Source: Bacillus sp. OV166 (GTDB taxonomy: Bacteria > Bacillota > Bacilli > Bacillales > Cytobacillaceae). Taken from it: 64,000 bases of DNA. Position 1 is the first letter of the stretch; every line of letters starts with the position of its first letter. Below, piece by piece: positions 29,835 to 42,967 of the stretch. The position numbers were made by a program, and so were the translations under genes. The stretch lies in the NCBI RefSeq assembly GCF_900177675.1, contig NZ_FXWM01000001.1:6147001-6211000 (forward strand). Reading direction: 5' to 3'. The notes beneath the pieces were generated by a model. The model was not told the DNA's origin. It searched no databases and worked only from the letters and a program-made list of their open reading frames with translations.

Positions 29835-29893
29835 AAAAGGGGTCAGGTCCTCACTACAAAAATTCTTAACGTAGTGAGGACCTGACCCCTTTT
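29835..29893. repeat. Long perfect palindrome (23-bp arms)
   Basis: Arms 29835-29857 and 29871-29893 are perfectly complementary around a 13-base loop; the centre of each arm reads GGGGTCAGGTCCTCAC. T runs flank it on both strands, so it could act as a bidirectional terminator between the rrn operon's end and the glycosidase operon promoter. Its length and perfection suggest a REP-like mobile palindrome rather than an ordinary terminator. Confidence 0.7.
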
Positions 29894-29945
29894 TTAGCAG
29901 ATAATTCCCATGGCCTGCTGTTAATGGCATGACGGTATAATACGA

Positions 29946-29971
29946 TTAAAAAGCCAGTCACAAGACTGGCT
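29946..29971 (-). terminator. Second terminator downstream of the rrn operon
   Basis: An 8-bp stem AGCCAGTC/GACTGGCT (29952-29959 with 29964-29971) followed on the minus strand by five T's. Confidence 0.75.
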
Positions 29972-30082
29972 CAGCTAACATTCTTTCCAAATTTACAGGG
30001 ATAACCCTCTTTCTCAGGCCTTTCCAGATACCTCATTTAGTAAAACATTTACTTACTGTCCACATCTCATTTAATATTTGGT

Positions 30083-30105
30083 GGTGACAGGCATTGGAAT
30101 TACAT
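30083..30105. repeat. Fragment of the GACAGGCA repeat family
   Basis: The stretch GGTGGTGACAGGCATTGG resembles the end of the repeat at 42923-42942 and the tails of copies near 36059, 55850 and 61707. It is only a fragment, between the two rrn terminators. Confidence 0.4.
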
Positions 30106-30111
30106 GCGGAA

Positions 30112-30139
30112 AACAAAAAAACAACCTTTTCAGGTTGTC
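30112..30139 (-). terminator. rrn operon terminator after 5S
   Basis: A hairpin with arms ACAACCT and AGGTTGT (30121-30127 and 30133-30139) follows the 5S gene on the minus strand, with a long T-rich tail across 30112-30120. Confidence 0.85.
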
Positions 30140-30147
30140 TTTAATGT

Positions 30148-30265
<118 letters not shown>

Positions 30266-30339
30266 TATTTTTTTAGAGGAATCATTCCCTCAAAACTAGA
30301 TAATGCAGAAGAAGTTGTAAAAACAAGTTGCCTTAAAAA

Positions 30340-35020
<4,681 letters not shown>

Positions 35021-35157
35021 GTTGATTAGCTCATTTTGTTACGTTGGCTCATGTTCTTCATATTAATAGAAGAAACACGATTTTTTTATTGTTTGTTGAC
35101 GTTTTTGTTTGTTTAGTTTTCAAAGAACAATTTATCATGTCAGAAGCGACATTTATT

Positions 35158-35280
35158 ATTATATCGAATCTCAATTACTATGTCAATATAATATTTTATT
35201 TTTTTGTTCTCACTTTCAACGAATTTGACAGCCGTTAAAAGCAACTTCCTTATAATAGCACCTTCGATTCACATATGCAA
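35158..35280 (-). promoter_or_regulatory. Tandem rrn promoters P1 and P2 of the complete operon
   Basis: P1 is TTGCAT (35275-35280), 17 bases, TATTAT (35252-35257). P2 is TTGACA (35181-35186), 17 bases, TATAAT (35158-35163). The arrangement is the same as at the first rrn copy, and the leaders are also closely similar up to about 35310. Confidence 0.85.
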
Positions 35281-35544
35281 CAGAAAGTTTTTCTTTTTTT
35301 ATAGAGAGTTCATTTCCTCAAAAACCTTTTTTGAGATAACAATACCTGATCTATTTAAATCAACAACCAAAACCGGTTTCACATGAAGTCAAAGAATAAA
35401 CCATTCAATAATAATTGAGAAAACCTGAATATCATAAGAAGACCACCGAATAGGTCCCTTCAAAGAAAGCCGCGTTTTACCTGCGCCTCAGACCTAGTGG
35501 GACCTTGGAGAGTTTGGTAACCCAAATAGACTTAGTTTATATAG

Positions 35545-35790
35545 TGCACATTCGCTGATATATCTGTGATTCCCGCTGATAAAATGCTAGATTCGCTGAT
35601 AAATCTGTGTTTTCCGCTGATAAAATGGTCCAGTTCGCTGATATTCTTCAATGATTCATAGATAGGGAGCTCAGTTTGACCAATTTCCACGCTTTCACCC
35701 CCCTCAGCCACTCCAGATTCTCAATAGGAGAGAGTTTATTTGCCCAATTTTAGGTTTTGTTTGCGAAACCAGACCATTTGTTTGCGAAAC
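35545..35790. repeat. Partial copy of the TTCGCTGATAA mosaic repeat
   Basis: Five spaced copies of TTCGCTGATA or TCCGCTGATA (35549-35646) match the third module of the repeats at 42013 and 61727. A GGTCCAGTTCGCTGATAT segment is shared almost exactly. It is followed by unrelated sequence and then two TTTGTTTGCGAAACC units (35757-35790). The larger gap 35400-35936 has no gene I can support. Confidence 0.6.
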
Positions 35791-35936
35791 CCAAGAAATT
35801 AATAGATACATAGTTCTTGCGCCAACAAATTCCTAATTGGGAGGAGTGAAGATTATTTTAGTGACTCATAAAGTACGAAGTACCCATTAGAGTCTTTTTA
35901 TTGTTTAATAGAGGTTAATAACCTAGACCTAATAAT

Positions 35937-35976
35937 ACAAAACAACCCTTACCTACATGTGTAGATAAGGGTTGTT
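35937..35976 (-). terminator. Terminator downstream of the penicillin-binding protein gene
   Basis: An 11-bp outer stem AACAACCCTTA/TAAGGGTTGTT plus an inner TACA/TGTA pair (35941-35976), followed by a T-rich tail on the minus strand. It is 120 bases past the stop codon, beyond a repeat element. Confidence 0.75.
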
Positions 35977-36011
35977 CTAATGCTTTGAACTTCTTTAGAA
36001 TCCTGACTGAC

Positions 36012-36070
36012 GGTGCCTGACACTTAGGAATCTATCAATCTTCGACAAAATCCGGCGCGTGACAGGCACC
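36012..36070. repeat. REP-like element with GGTGCCTGACAC ends
   Basis: An imperfect inverted repeat: GGTGCCTGACAC at 36012-36023 and GTGACAGGCACC at 36059-36070 bracket a segment with CTTCGACAAAA. The same inner sequence and right end recur near 42910-42938 and 55833-55862. Confidence 0.6.
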
Positions 36071-36095
36071 GGGATTCCCGCGACTGTCTCCGGGA

Positions 36096-38264
36096 TTAAT
36101 GCTTCCCTTTCTCTTTCCCTTTCCCTTGATGATTTTTCCGTTGCTCTTTTTGTTGTTTCGCTTCTTCTTTTTGCTTTTTCCCATTCCCACCATCTTCACT
36201 AACCTGTTTTTCTTTTTTGATAATAGGTTTTGGTGGTACTTCTGCAGAATTGACCCCTTTAATATACAGTTCATTATTTACTCGATAGACACTGTTTGGC
36301 TCCTGAAAACGAGATGAATCTGTTCCAAATGACTGCATCATGGCTTTAAACATATACTGCGAAATTTTCTGCGTATTTGCGACCATATAGTTACCATTAC
36401 CGTTTTGTGCGTATCCGGTCCAGACCGCCATTGTGTATTGCGGGGTATATCCTGCAAACCAGCTATCATTTGTCGCGTTGGTCGGGTATCCAAATTTAGC
36501 TCTAGTCTCTGCATTAAAATTGGTTGTACCTGTCTTCCCTGCAACATCTAGGTTAAGAACATTCGCTGTTGTACCTGTCCCATCATTTACGACTGTGCGT
36601 AACATATCCGTCACCATATACGCTGTGTAATCCTGCATGACACGTTTTGATTTCTCCGTAAAATTCACTACTTTGCCATTCGGAAGTACCACTTTTTGAA
36701 CAAAATGCGGTTTATTGTAGTTGCCGTTATTTCCAAAAGCACTGTAGGCCCCTGCCATGGCTAAAGGACTTACGGTATTGCTTCCAATCGAATAGGATTC
36801 ATATACTTGGTTATCTTTAAAAGTAATGCCGAGTTTTTCTGCAAAGTTCTTTGCCTGATCCATTCCAACCTCCCGCATCGTGAGAAGAGCAGGAATATTA
36901 TAAGATTTTTTCAGTGCACTCCGTATCGTCAGCATTCCGTGATATTGATGGTCCCAGTTGGAAATCGGCTCGCCGGTTGAATAGGAGGTATTCTGGTCAT
37001 TGATTAGATGTGCAGTGGACCATTTCAAATTTTCAATCGCAGGGCCATAATCAAAAATCGGCTTAAATGTTGAGCCTGGTTGACGTTTGATATCAACTGC
37101 AAAGTTGTTACCTAGAAACTCTGCTTTATAGTCGTTTCGCCCGCTGCCGATCGCCCTGACTTCACCAGTTTTGGTATCTAAAAAGACGAAAGCTCCCTGA
37201 AAACCTGCATCTGGATAGGCAATGATTTCATTGGTGTTCAACATTTTGTCTGCATAATCCTGTGCTTTTGGATTTAGGGTAGTATAGATAGATAATCCAT
37301 CCTTACTGATGTCTACATCCTTCAGTTTACCCTTTACCTCTTTTACAACTGCATCTAAAAACGCTTCGTAAGGCATACTTTGTTGCGTGCTTTTTAATAC
37401 AAGTCCCTCAGTAACTGGAACTTTTGAAGCTTCCTGCAATTGTTTCTCTGTTATATAACCATCTCTAAGCATCGAACGTAAGACAATACTACGACGTTTT
37501 GTGGCTGCTTCTTTGTTTTCTGGCTTGGTCGGATCATAGTTATTCGGACTCTGCGGCAGTCCAGCTAACATGGCTGCCTGCGCGAGCGTCAATTTTTTCA
37601 AATCATTTGCTTCAATACCATAGTAACTCTTGGCGGCAGCAGCTACTCCGTAAGAGCGGTTTCCAAGGTAAATTTTGTTTAAGTACATCATTAAAATATC
37701 GTGCTTGGAATATTTCTGTTCCAACTGATACGCCAAGTCCCATTCTTGCACTTTTCGCTTTAATGTTTTCTCTGGAGTCAAAAAGGAATTCTTTATCACT
37801 TGCTGAGTAATGGTACTACCGCCCTGTGATCCGAAATCTCCGGTTAAGTTAACAAAAATGGCCTTGGCCGTCCTTTTGATATCGATCCCTTGATGCTCAT
37901 AAAAATGGGAATCTTCCGTGGCAATAAACGCTTGCTCGAGCACTTTCGGAACTTGCTCATACGCAATTTTTGTTCGCTTTTCCTTCCCGTACTCATAAAT
38001 AAAATTTCCGCTCTCATCATAGAATTTTGTAGAAAGTGGATCCACCAGCTTAGAATCATCCAAGTTAGGCGTATCCTTGATCATTGAAGCGAACGATATA
38101 GCTCCTGCTCCTGTTGAAACAAGTCCAAGAACGAGACAGACAATGATTACTTTTTTCAATAATGATCCTTTTTTCTTCGGTATTCGCTGACTTCTTTGTT
38201 GATTCTGTCTTGCGTTTTCCGCTTGTTTTCGTTCCTCACGAGATTGATAGGTCTCTTCTGGCAT
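36096..38264 (-). CDS. Class A penicillin-binding protein (PBP1A family)
   Basis: A 722-residue bifunctional cell-wall synthase. A basic cytoplasmic tail and one membrane anchor (about 36-60) are followed by the GT51 glycosyltransferase domain. Catalytic Glu117 is in ATEDSHFYEH, and GGSTITQQ and the KRKVQEW block follow. The transpeptidase domain has the active-site STFK at 398-401, SYN at 454-456 and KTGT at 577-580. The last 45 residues are extremely Lys/Gln/Gly-rich, like the tails of other Bacillus PBP1 proteins. The length is close to PbpF (about 714) and shorter than PonA (914). It should polymerise and crosslink peptidoglycan at the outer membrane face. It stands alone as a monocistronic gene with its own terminator. 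Confidence 0.95.
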   Translation of the reverse strand: MPEETYQSREERKQAENARQNQQRSQRIPKKKGSLLKKVIIVCLVLGLVSTGAGAISFASMIKDTPNLDDSKLVDPLSTKFYDESGNFIYEYGKEKRTKIAYEQVPKVLEQAFIATEDSHFYEHQGIDIKRTAKAIFVNLTGDFGSQGGSTITQQVIKNSFLTPEKTLKRKVQEWDLAYQLEQKYSKHDILMMYLNKIYLGNRSYGVAAAAKSYYGIEANDLKKLTLAQAAMLAGLPQSPNNYDPTKPENKEAATKRRSIVLRSMLRDGYITEKQLQEASKVPVTEGLVLKSTQQSMPYEAFLDAVVKEVKGKLKDVDISKDGLSIYTTLNPKAQDYADKMLNTNEIIAYPDAGFQGAFVFLDTKTGEVRAIGSGRNDYKAEFLGNNFAVDIKRQPGSTFKPIFDYGPAIENLKWSTAHLINDQNTSYSTGEPISNWDHQYHGMLTIRSALKKSYNIPALLTMREVGMDQAKNFAEKLGITFKDNQVYESYSIGSNTVSPLAMAGAYSAFGNNGNYNKPHFVQKVVLPNGKVVNFTEKSKRVMQDYTAYMVTDMLRTVVNDGTGTTANVLNLDVAGKTGTTNFNAETRAKFGYPTNATNDSWFAGYTPQYTMAVWTGYAQNGNGNYMVANTQKISQYMFKAMMQSFGTDSSRFQEPNSVYRVNNELYIKGVNSAEVPPKPIIKKEKQVSEDGGNGKKQKEEAKQQKEQRKNHQGKGKEKGKH

Positions 38265-38493
38265 TCTTCTTCTCTCCCATGTCTATTTATAGTTACGCAA
38301 AGTTGATTTTAATGGAGGTATTGATTAGTTATTAAAATGGATAAGAATATTTAGGCCGTTGTACTTCCTTCACTAAGACGTATAAAGGGAAATCTTCTCC
38401 CTTCAACCAACTATTTATAGAATTTCGTAAGTGGTCTTACATTTATGAGGGAATCAGGAATAATTTTTTCTTTCAATTGGCTACGGAAAAAAA

Positions 38494-38522
38494 TAAAAGC
38501 TCCCAAAGGAAGCTCTTTTACT
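38494..38522 (-). terminator. Terminator overlapping the stop of the SH3b protein gene
   Basis: A hairpin pairing AAGAGCTTCC with GGGAGCTTTT, overlapping the last codon and stop at 38518, then a T-rich tail on the minus strand. Confidence 0.7.
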
Positions 38523-39648
38523 TTAATTCGTAAATTCTGTTAGGGTTGTTATAACCTACAGATAAAACTGGTTTTTCCTTTGTACCGGAGATCGCTAATC
38601 CTTCACTCTCACCCGTATATGGAAGTTTGATGATGTTTGTGATTTTCCCGGTATAATCCATAACGGTTATTTTGTTGTTTGTATAGAAATAGATCTTTTT
38701 GTTATAAATCTCCATTCCTTGAGGAATTCCCTGATTTGAGACGGAGAACTGCTTTATGATCTTACCATTGAAATCAGTTACACTAAAGGTTGGATTTCCT
38801 ATATTGCTGCTTGCGGAATGAATCACTAACATATCGCTATCATTATCGATTCCTAAAAGTGCTGCTTTTCCTAGCTTACTTAGGTCGATTTGTTTTACAA
38901 TGTATGGCTTAGTTGCATCCATATTTACTTCATAAACAATGACTGGGTTACTTCCGCCGCCATTAGCTGCATAAATATGATTATCTTTTGGTCGGAACGA
39001 TAATTCAGCACTATGGCCGATGGGTAGAGGGCCAGAGCTTTTTACTAATACACCCTTTTGTGTATACTTGTTTATCATTCCATGATTGTTTCCCACATCG
39101 AACCCTATGTAGTAAAAACCATCGTGGTATGCTAATCCTTGCATATTTGCTGTTGAATTAACCAAAAACGCAGTTGAGTCTGTTGCCTTCCAAGCAGTGG
39201 GGTTAACCGGTATCGTTGCTGGTAAAACTACCGGTTTTGATACTGGTTTAGGTACTGGTTTAGGCACTGACTTAGATACTGGCTTAGGTACTGGTTGACT
39301 TTTATATACACTAGTTAAATATTTGGAGCTAACATATCCAATGTGCTTGTTAACAATCACATTTGCCCAAGTACCTTTATATGAACGCACAGACACTTTT
39401 GTACCTTTTTTTAGATAACTAATTGCTTTATAGTTCACGCTGGGACCGTTTCGTAAGGTTAGCAAATTTGCTGTCACAACTTTAGTTTGTAAGGTGCTTG
39501 CAGTAGCCTTAGATGGCAAACTCATAGACGTTACAATAGCTATGATTAAAGCTGCCATAAGGATACTCGATAATGACCTTTTTGGCTTATTAATAGGTGA
39601 ATACTTGTTGACTAGTAAATTCATTCTAATATATTTAGCTACTTCCAT
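38518..39648 (-). CDS. Secreted SH3b domain protein with beta-propeller-like C-terminus
   Basis: A 376-residue exported protein of unknown function. A signal-anchor segment (about 25-50, ending SKATAST) is followed by a bacterial SH3 (SH3b) domain at about 55-115. The domain shows LLTLRNGPSVNY, then LKKGTKVSV and IGYVSSKYL. A Pro-Val-Lys repeat linker (KPVSK/KPVPK units, about 118-145) follows, then a region of repeated beta strands (about 150-376) that looks like a beta-propeller. The SH3b domain suggests binding to the cell wall. The start ATG at 39648 has a GGGAGCGG site; the upstream in-frame codons overlap that site. It is transcribed alone. Confidence 0.8.
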   Translation of the reverse strand: MEVAKYIRMNLLVNKYSPINKPKRSLSSILMAALIIAIVTSMSLPSKATASTLQTKVVTANLLTLRNGPSVNYKAISYLKKGTKVSVRSYKGTWANVIVNKHIGYVSSKYLTSVYKSQPVPKPVSKSVPKPVPKPVSKPVVLPATIPVNPTAWKATDSTAFLVNSTANMQGLAYHDGFYYIGFDVGNNHGMINKYTQKGVLVKSSGPLPIGHSAELSFRPKDNHIYAANGGGSNPVIVYEVNMDATKPYIVKQIDLSKLGKAALLGIDNDSDMLVIHSASSNIGNPTFSVTDFNGKIIKQFSVSNQGIPQGMEIYNKKIYFYTNNKITVMDYTGKITNIIKLPYTGESEGLAISGTKEKPVLSVGYNNPNRIYELK

Positions 39649-39856
39649 TTTATCCGCTCCCATTGAACTATCTCTTCGAATAAGGATTTTTTTCCATTAC
39701 CATTTTACCAATAATGATCGATAAATTTCTACACAACCTTTTGACAATTTAAAACATCTAACGACATTTCCACTACCTATTAAATCCCAATACTCTTTGG
39801 AAGTTTAATATGCCCATAAAGTTTCACCAAGCCTTGCTTAAATTGTTAAACAAATT

Positions 39857-39890
39857 GAAAAAGCCCTAACCGAATGATCGGATAGGACTT
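39857..39890 (-). terminator. Terminator downstream of the M50-like/PspA cluster
   Basis: A stem of about 12 bp with one mismatch (AGTCCTATCCGA with TCGGTTAGGGCT, minus strand) and a TTTTT tail, 145 bases past the stop of the M50-like gene. The rest of the gap 39664-40035 shows nothing else recognisable. Confidence 0.6.
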
Positions 39891-40035
39891 CATGTATTAA
39901 ATTCAGCTTGCAGCTCAAAATTAATTTGCATGTGAATACCTTCAATTTCTTTTCTTTGTTATCCTTTATTTCTTTAATAATTAACTGCAGTAGTTGTTAA
40001 AAAAGACCACGGTAATCAATTGATTAACAAATTTT

Positions 40036-40719
40036 TCAAAAACTAAACGGAAAACTGATAAAATTCTGTACTAAAAAGTAGCCGACACAAGCCGTCTGTC
40101 CGGCCAGAGTTAGCCCCAAAACAACGGCTGGAACTAATTTCGTTTGAACCAGCGCCGCCTTTCTCTTCGGGTTGCTTCTCGACATAAACGCTTGTTTACA
40201 CACCTGAACCCCACCAATAATAGATTGAACAAATAGAACCGAGGCTAGGAATATACTCATATGAACGAGCACCATTTCGAAGTTAATATTCACAGGTAAA
40301 ACCGTTTCATAGCGGAAATAGATGAACGAAGCCAATAAGACAGCAATGGAAAGTCCCCAGATCACCCCAAATGCGTTGCGAATCCACAACAATAAGGCAA
40401 GAACACTAAGCCCTAAATACAGATAAATAACCAAATGATAGTGACCTCTCGAAACTAAATAAAACAATCCAATTGCTGCCACCGAAGCCCCCGTATAGCC
40501 TGCATACGAAATGAGCGCTTTTTTAAAGGGGGAAGTATGATTCCCAGTTGTCTGGCCTGAACCATCTCGATTCAGATGGATTTTACTACCTTCCAAGCAG
40601 GCACTGATCACGAGATGGACCAAGTTATGGAAATGGGCTAAATAGACCCTGATAAAAGGAAGCCCGCTCCCCACCAACGCTACACCCAGGTAAATAAGAA
40701 TCAGCGTTGTCATATTCAA
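40036..40719 (-). CDS. M50-like membrane protein with degenerate protease site
   Basis: A 227-residue polytopic membrane protein with about six hydrophobic segments. Near the N-terminus it has HNLVHLVISACLEGSKIHL followed by DGSGQT. This resembles the M50B site-2-protease-like pattern (HELGHALAA...G.G.T), but the zinc motif HExxH reads HNLVH, so the catalytic glutamate is missing. It is therefore probably a non-catalytic relative (a pseudoprotease). It lies 73 bases downstream of a PspA homologue in the same direction, with a partial terminator between them. A role in membrane stress is inferred only from that neighbour. The M50 relationship is a pattern judgement and moderately sure. Confidence 0.65.
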   Translation of the reverse strand: MNMTTLILIYLGVALVGSGLPFIRVYLAHFHNLVHLVISACLEGSKIHLNRDGSGQTTGNHTSPFKKALISYAGYTGASVAAIGLFYLVSRGHYHLVIYLYLGLSVLALLLWIRNAFGVIWGLSIAVLLASFIYFRYETVLPVNINFEMVLVHMSIFLASVLFVQSIIGGVQVCKQAFMSRSNPKRKAALVQTKLVPAVVLGLTLAGQTACVGYFLVQNFISFPFSF

Positions 40720-40750
40720 TCTAAACCCTCCTCTCTATGCTAGATAGAAT

Positions 40751-40780
40751 GAAAAGCACCAGACCAAAACGGTGGTGCTT
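40751..40780 (-). terminator. Terminator-like hairpin between pspA and the M50-like gene
   Basis: An 8-bp stem AAGCACCA/TGGTGCTT (minus strand) followed by TTTC. Its short tail suggests partial termination, lowering expression of the downstream gene. Confidence 0.55.
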
Positions 40781-40792
40781 CACAAACTTGAA

Positions 40793-41464
40793 TTATAAGA
40801 CCGCCACTTTTTCATACTTTAACTTTTCAATTTCCTTATTGAGCTCTTCATCGCTCACAAAGCTGCTGTTTGCTGCCTCAAACTGAGCTAATGGAGTCGC
40901 AAATTGATTGCCTGCCTGTACTTCTGCTTCCATCATTAAGATCCGCTCTTCGGCACGGGCTACACCTCTCGCAATATCATCAGTATGGAAAGAAACCGTC
41001 GCTTTCTGAATTTGCTTCATTGACTGAGCCACATTCGCACGTGAAGCTAACAAGATTTTCTTTTGCTGCATTTGGTTGTACGTTTCCTTCAACTCGTCCA
41101 ATTTTCCGATGAGGATTTGGGTTTGTCCCTTAATCGACTCGTATTGCTCCTCATATAGTTGTAGCTGGCGGTCATGGTTGAGCTTTTCTTGCACCGCCAA
41201 TTTGGCCATGGCCTCGTCCCCTTGTTCAATCGCCAGTTTAGCCTGACGAGTACGCTTGTCCACTAATGCTTTCGTTTCCGAAATGAGTGCCGCTTGTTTT
41301 TTCTCTACAAAAATTTGCCTAGCTAGGGCTTTCTGACCTTTGACAATTTCCTGTTCCATTTCCCTAGAATACTCATTTAACATCGCAATCGGATCTTCGA
41401 TACCGTCTAATAGTCCGTTAATTTCCGCCATTGTAATTGTCTTTAATCTTTTAAAAATACCCAT
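40793..41464 (-). CDS. pspA: PspA/IM30 family membrane-stress protein
   Basis: A 223-residue coiled-coil protein that starts MGIFKRLKTITMAEINGLLDGI, the amphipathic membrane-binding helix typical of PspA/IM30, and continues as a long charged coiled coil to about residue 180. Members bind stressed membranes and polymerise into scaffolds that keep the proton motive force. The start at 41464 is supported by an AAGGAGA site at the right distance, and it begins one base after the stop of the Gly/His-rich gene, so the two are coupled. In B. subtilis, PspA genes of this kind lie in cell-envelope stress operons; here no sigma-factor promoter could be assigned. Confidence 0.92.
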   Translation of the reverse strand: MGIFKRLKTITMAEINGLLDGIEDPIAMLNEYSREMEQEIVKGQKALARQIFVEKKQAALISETKALVDKRTRQAKLAIEQGDEAMAKLAVQEKLNHDRQLQLYEEQYESIKGQTQILIGKLDELKETYNQMQQKKILLASRANVAQSMKQIQKATVSFHTDDIARGVARAEERILMMEAEVQAGNQFATPLAQFEAANSSFVSDEELNKEIEKLKYEKVAVL

Positions 41465-41465
41465 G

Positions 41466-41870
41466 TTATTCATTCTCCTTTTTAGTTACTAAATTTTTTT
41501 CCCATTGATCTAAAACGCTAGCATTCTGGTTGGTTACCGGGATATGCGAGCCTACCACAGAGGTGTTAATAAACTGTTGCATAGAGGAAGCTTTCGACTT
41601 CTTTCTAAGCCATCTTACGAATAGTACTAGAGCAGCTAGTCCAATAATTAGGAAGAGCCAAGGGAATCCTCCGTCATGGTGAGCGCCATTCATCATTTGG
41701 TGGCCCCCGCCAAATCCGCCACGGCCTCCCATTTCACCGGGACCATGTCCATGAGGACCTCTTGCATAAGCACTGCTCCCTCCTAGTAGAAAGTGGAGTA
41801 CGTTAATCACTAGTACCGTAGAGGCAATGATCACACCCCAGAAAATACCCTTTTTCACTTTTGTATTCAT
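41466..41870 (-). CDS. Small membrane protein with Gly/His-rich loop
   Basis: A 134-residue protein with two membrane helices (about 10-30 and 70-88) joined by a loop very rich in glycine and histidine (RGPHGHGPGEMGGRG, then GGGHQMMNGAHHDGG). After the second helix comes a basic RWLRKKSK segment and a polar cytoplasmic tail. A strong AAAGGAGAT site precedes the ATG. It is the first gene of the cluster with pspA. The histidine-rich loop could bind a metal such as zinc, nickel or copper, or respond to pH. I do not recognise the family. Confidence 0.75.
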   Translation of the reverse strand: MNTKVKKGIFWGVIIASTVLVINVLHFLLGGSSAYARGPHGHGPGEMGGRGGFGGGHQMMNGAHHDGGFPWLFLIIGLAALVLFVRWLRKKSKASSMQQFINTSVVGSHIPVTNQNASVLDQWEKNLVTKKENE

Positions 41871-42012
41871 CTCTTTATCTCCTTTCGTTATCTGATGTAA
41901 TGAATATTAATAGAGAATGGTGAAAACTTGGTGAAAAGAGAAAGCTAGCAATTAAGTTTTTTATTTAGGGTGGGAAATCTACCAAAAAAAGTTTCAGTTT
42001 CTTACTATTAAG

Positions 42013-42562
42013 CTATTACTCCTAAATTCGCTCATAAAAACACTAAATTCGCCCATTAAAGCCCAAAATTCGCCCACAAACTCGAAGATTCGCTCATAAA
42101 ACTCAAAAATCCGCCCATTAAAGGGACAAGTCGTTATATAAATCATAAATGCTCAACTATCGAAGTGTAATTTTACACAAAATATCATTTTAACGAGCTT
42201 CTCCATGAGTTATCCTCTCAAACTTCAGATCCTTATTACGTAATTATTGCTTCTTATTACATATTTTTTGACTCTTACTACACCTTTTCTGAGTCTTACT
42301 ACATATTTTCTAAAACTTACGACATTTACTGGATAATAATTAGGAATTCTCTCAAACTTCAGATTAATACCACACATTATTAGGTTCTAACTTAGTAGTT
42401 TCGGAGATTCATTCGCTGATAAGATGCTAGTTTCGCTGATAAAATGGTCCAGTTCGCTGATATCCTTCAATCAATCGCTGATAAGCTGCTCATTGTGCTA
42501 ATTTTCCCCCTCCTGGCTCCCACATCCGCCTATAAGTTAGCTTTATTTGCGCAAATTTGGCT
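42013..42562. repeat. 550-bp mosaic intergenic repeat, copy 1
   Basis: A long non-coding repeat nearly collinear with 61727-62292. It has a TTCGCYCATAAA tandem block (about 42024-42120), a unique middle with AGTGTAATTTTACAC, a block of CTTACTACATATTTTC units (about 42255-42325), a second unique part, a TTCGCTGATAAAATG block (42413-42485) and a tail with GTTAGCTTTATTTGC. Short units inside each block differ by a few bases. It starts 140 bp upstream of the Gly/His-rich gene. No protein-like frame was seen. Confidence 0.75.
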
Positions 42563-42688
42563 TTTATTTGCGGGATCGTCTACTAAATCTCGAAAACTCT
42601 ATTAAAATGCCCTGAGAGAAGCTATCCTCCAGGGCATTTTTCAATTTAATTAATATTTTCTTCTCCCTACCCTGTCCTTTTTACTAAG

Positions 42689-42814
42689 TTGATTCCAATC
42701 ATCAGCCAGGTGGGATTCCCCATCGTTGTGACGCTCTATTTACTTTACCGAATTGAAGCAAAGCATGATCTAGTCGTCCAGACGATACAGGAGCGGATGC
42801 GGGAGCGGACATAA
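42689..42814 (+). pseudogene. YvrJ-like small protein, 5'-truncated or TTG-started remnant
   Basis: A 41-codon frame beginning IPIISQVGFPIVVTLYLLYR, then IEAKHDLVVQTIQERM, and ending at TAA. This matches the YvrJ family pattern (one helix followed by IExKLD and a glutamine-rich tail), whose members have about 45 residues. The only possible start is a TTG at 42689 with no ribosome binding site; upstream sequence is not coding. It is therefore probably a truncated copy. A bidirectional terminator repeat follows the stop at once. Confidence 0.6.
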
Positions 42815-42939
42815 AAAAGAGAAGCCACCTAGGCTCTACTATCAGGTAGATCCGAGGTGGTTTCTTGTCTTTATTCTCTCATTTTACACAATCTAAAAAC
42901 CTGGCAATCTTCGACAAAACTCGGGTGGTGACAGGCACG
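42815..42939. repeat. Terminator-bearing dispersed repeat, copy A
   Basis: A 10-bp stem GAAGCCACCT/AGGTGGTTTC (42821-42830 with 42855-42864) with an inner TCTAC/GTAGA pair, T runs on both strands, then a conserved tail through CTTCGACAAAACTCGG to GTGACAGGCAC. It is about 80 % alike to copy B at 55735-55862. It sits between the converging YvrJ remnant and amylase genes and can terminate both. Confidence 0.75.
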
Positions 42940-42967
42940 GGAATTTCTTGCACCAGAACCTAACAAC

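Noticed and set aside
35440..35520. GGTCCCTT ... GTGGGACCTTGG stretch resembling part of a T-box leader
   Set aside because: No specifier stem, no T-box core sequence and no downstream gene; only a 7-bp complementarity.
42024..42120. CRISPR-like spacing of TTCGCCCATAAA units
   Set aside because: Units are about 12 bases with imperfect short spacers and no cas genes; simple tandem repeats explain them.
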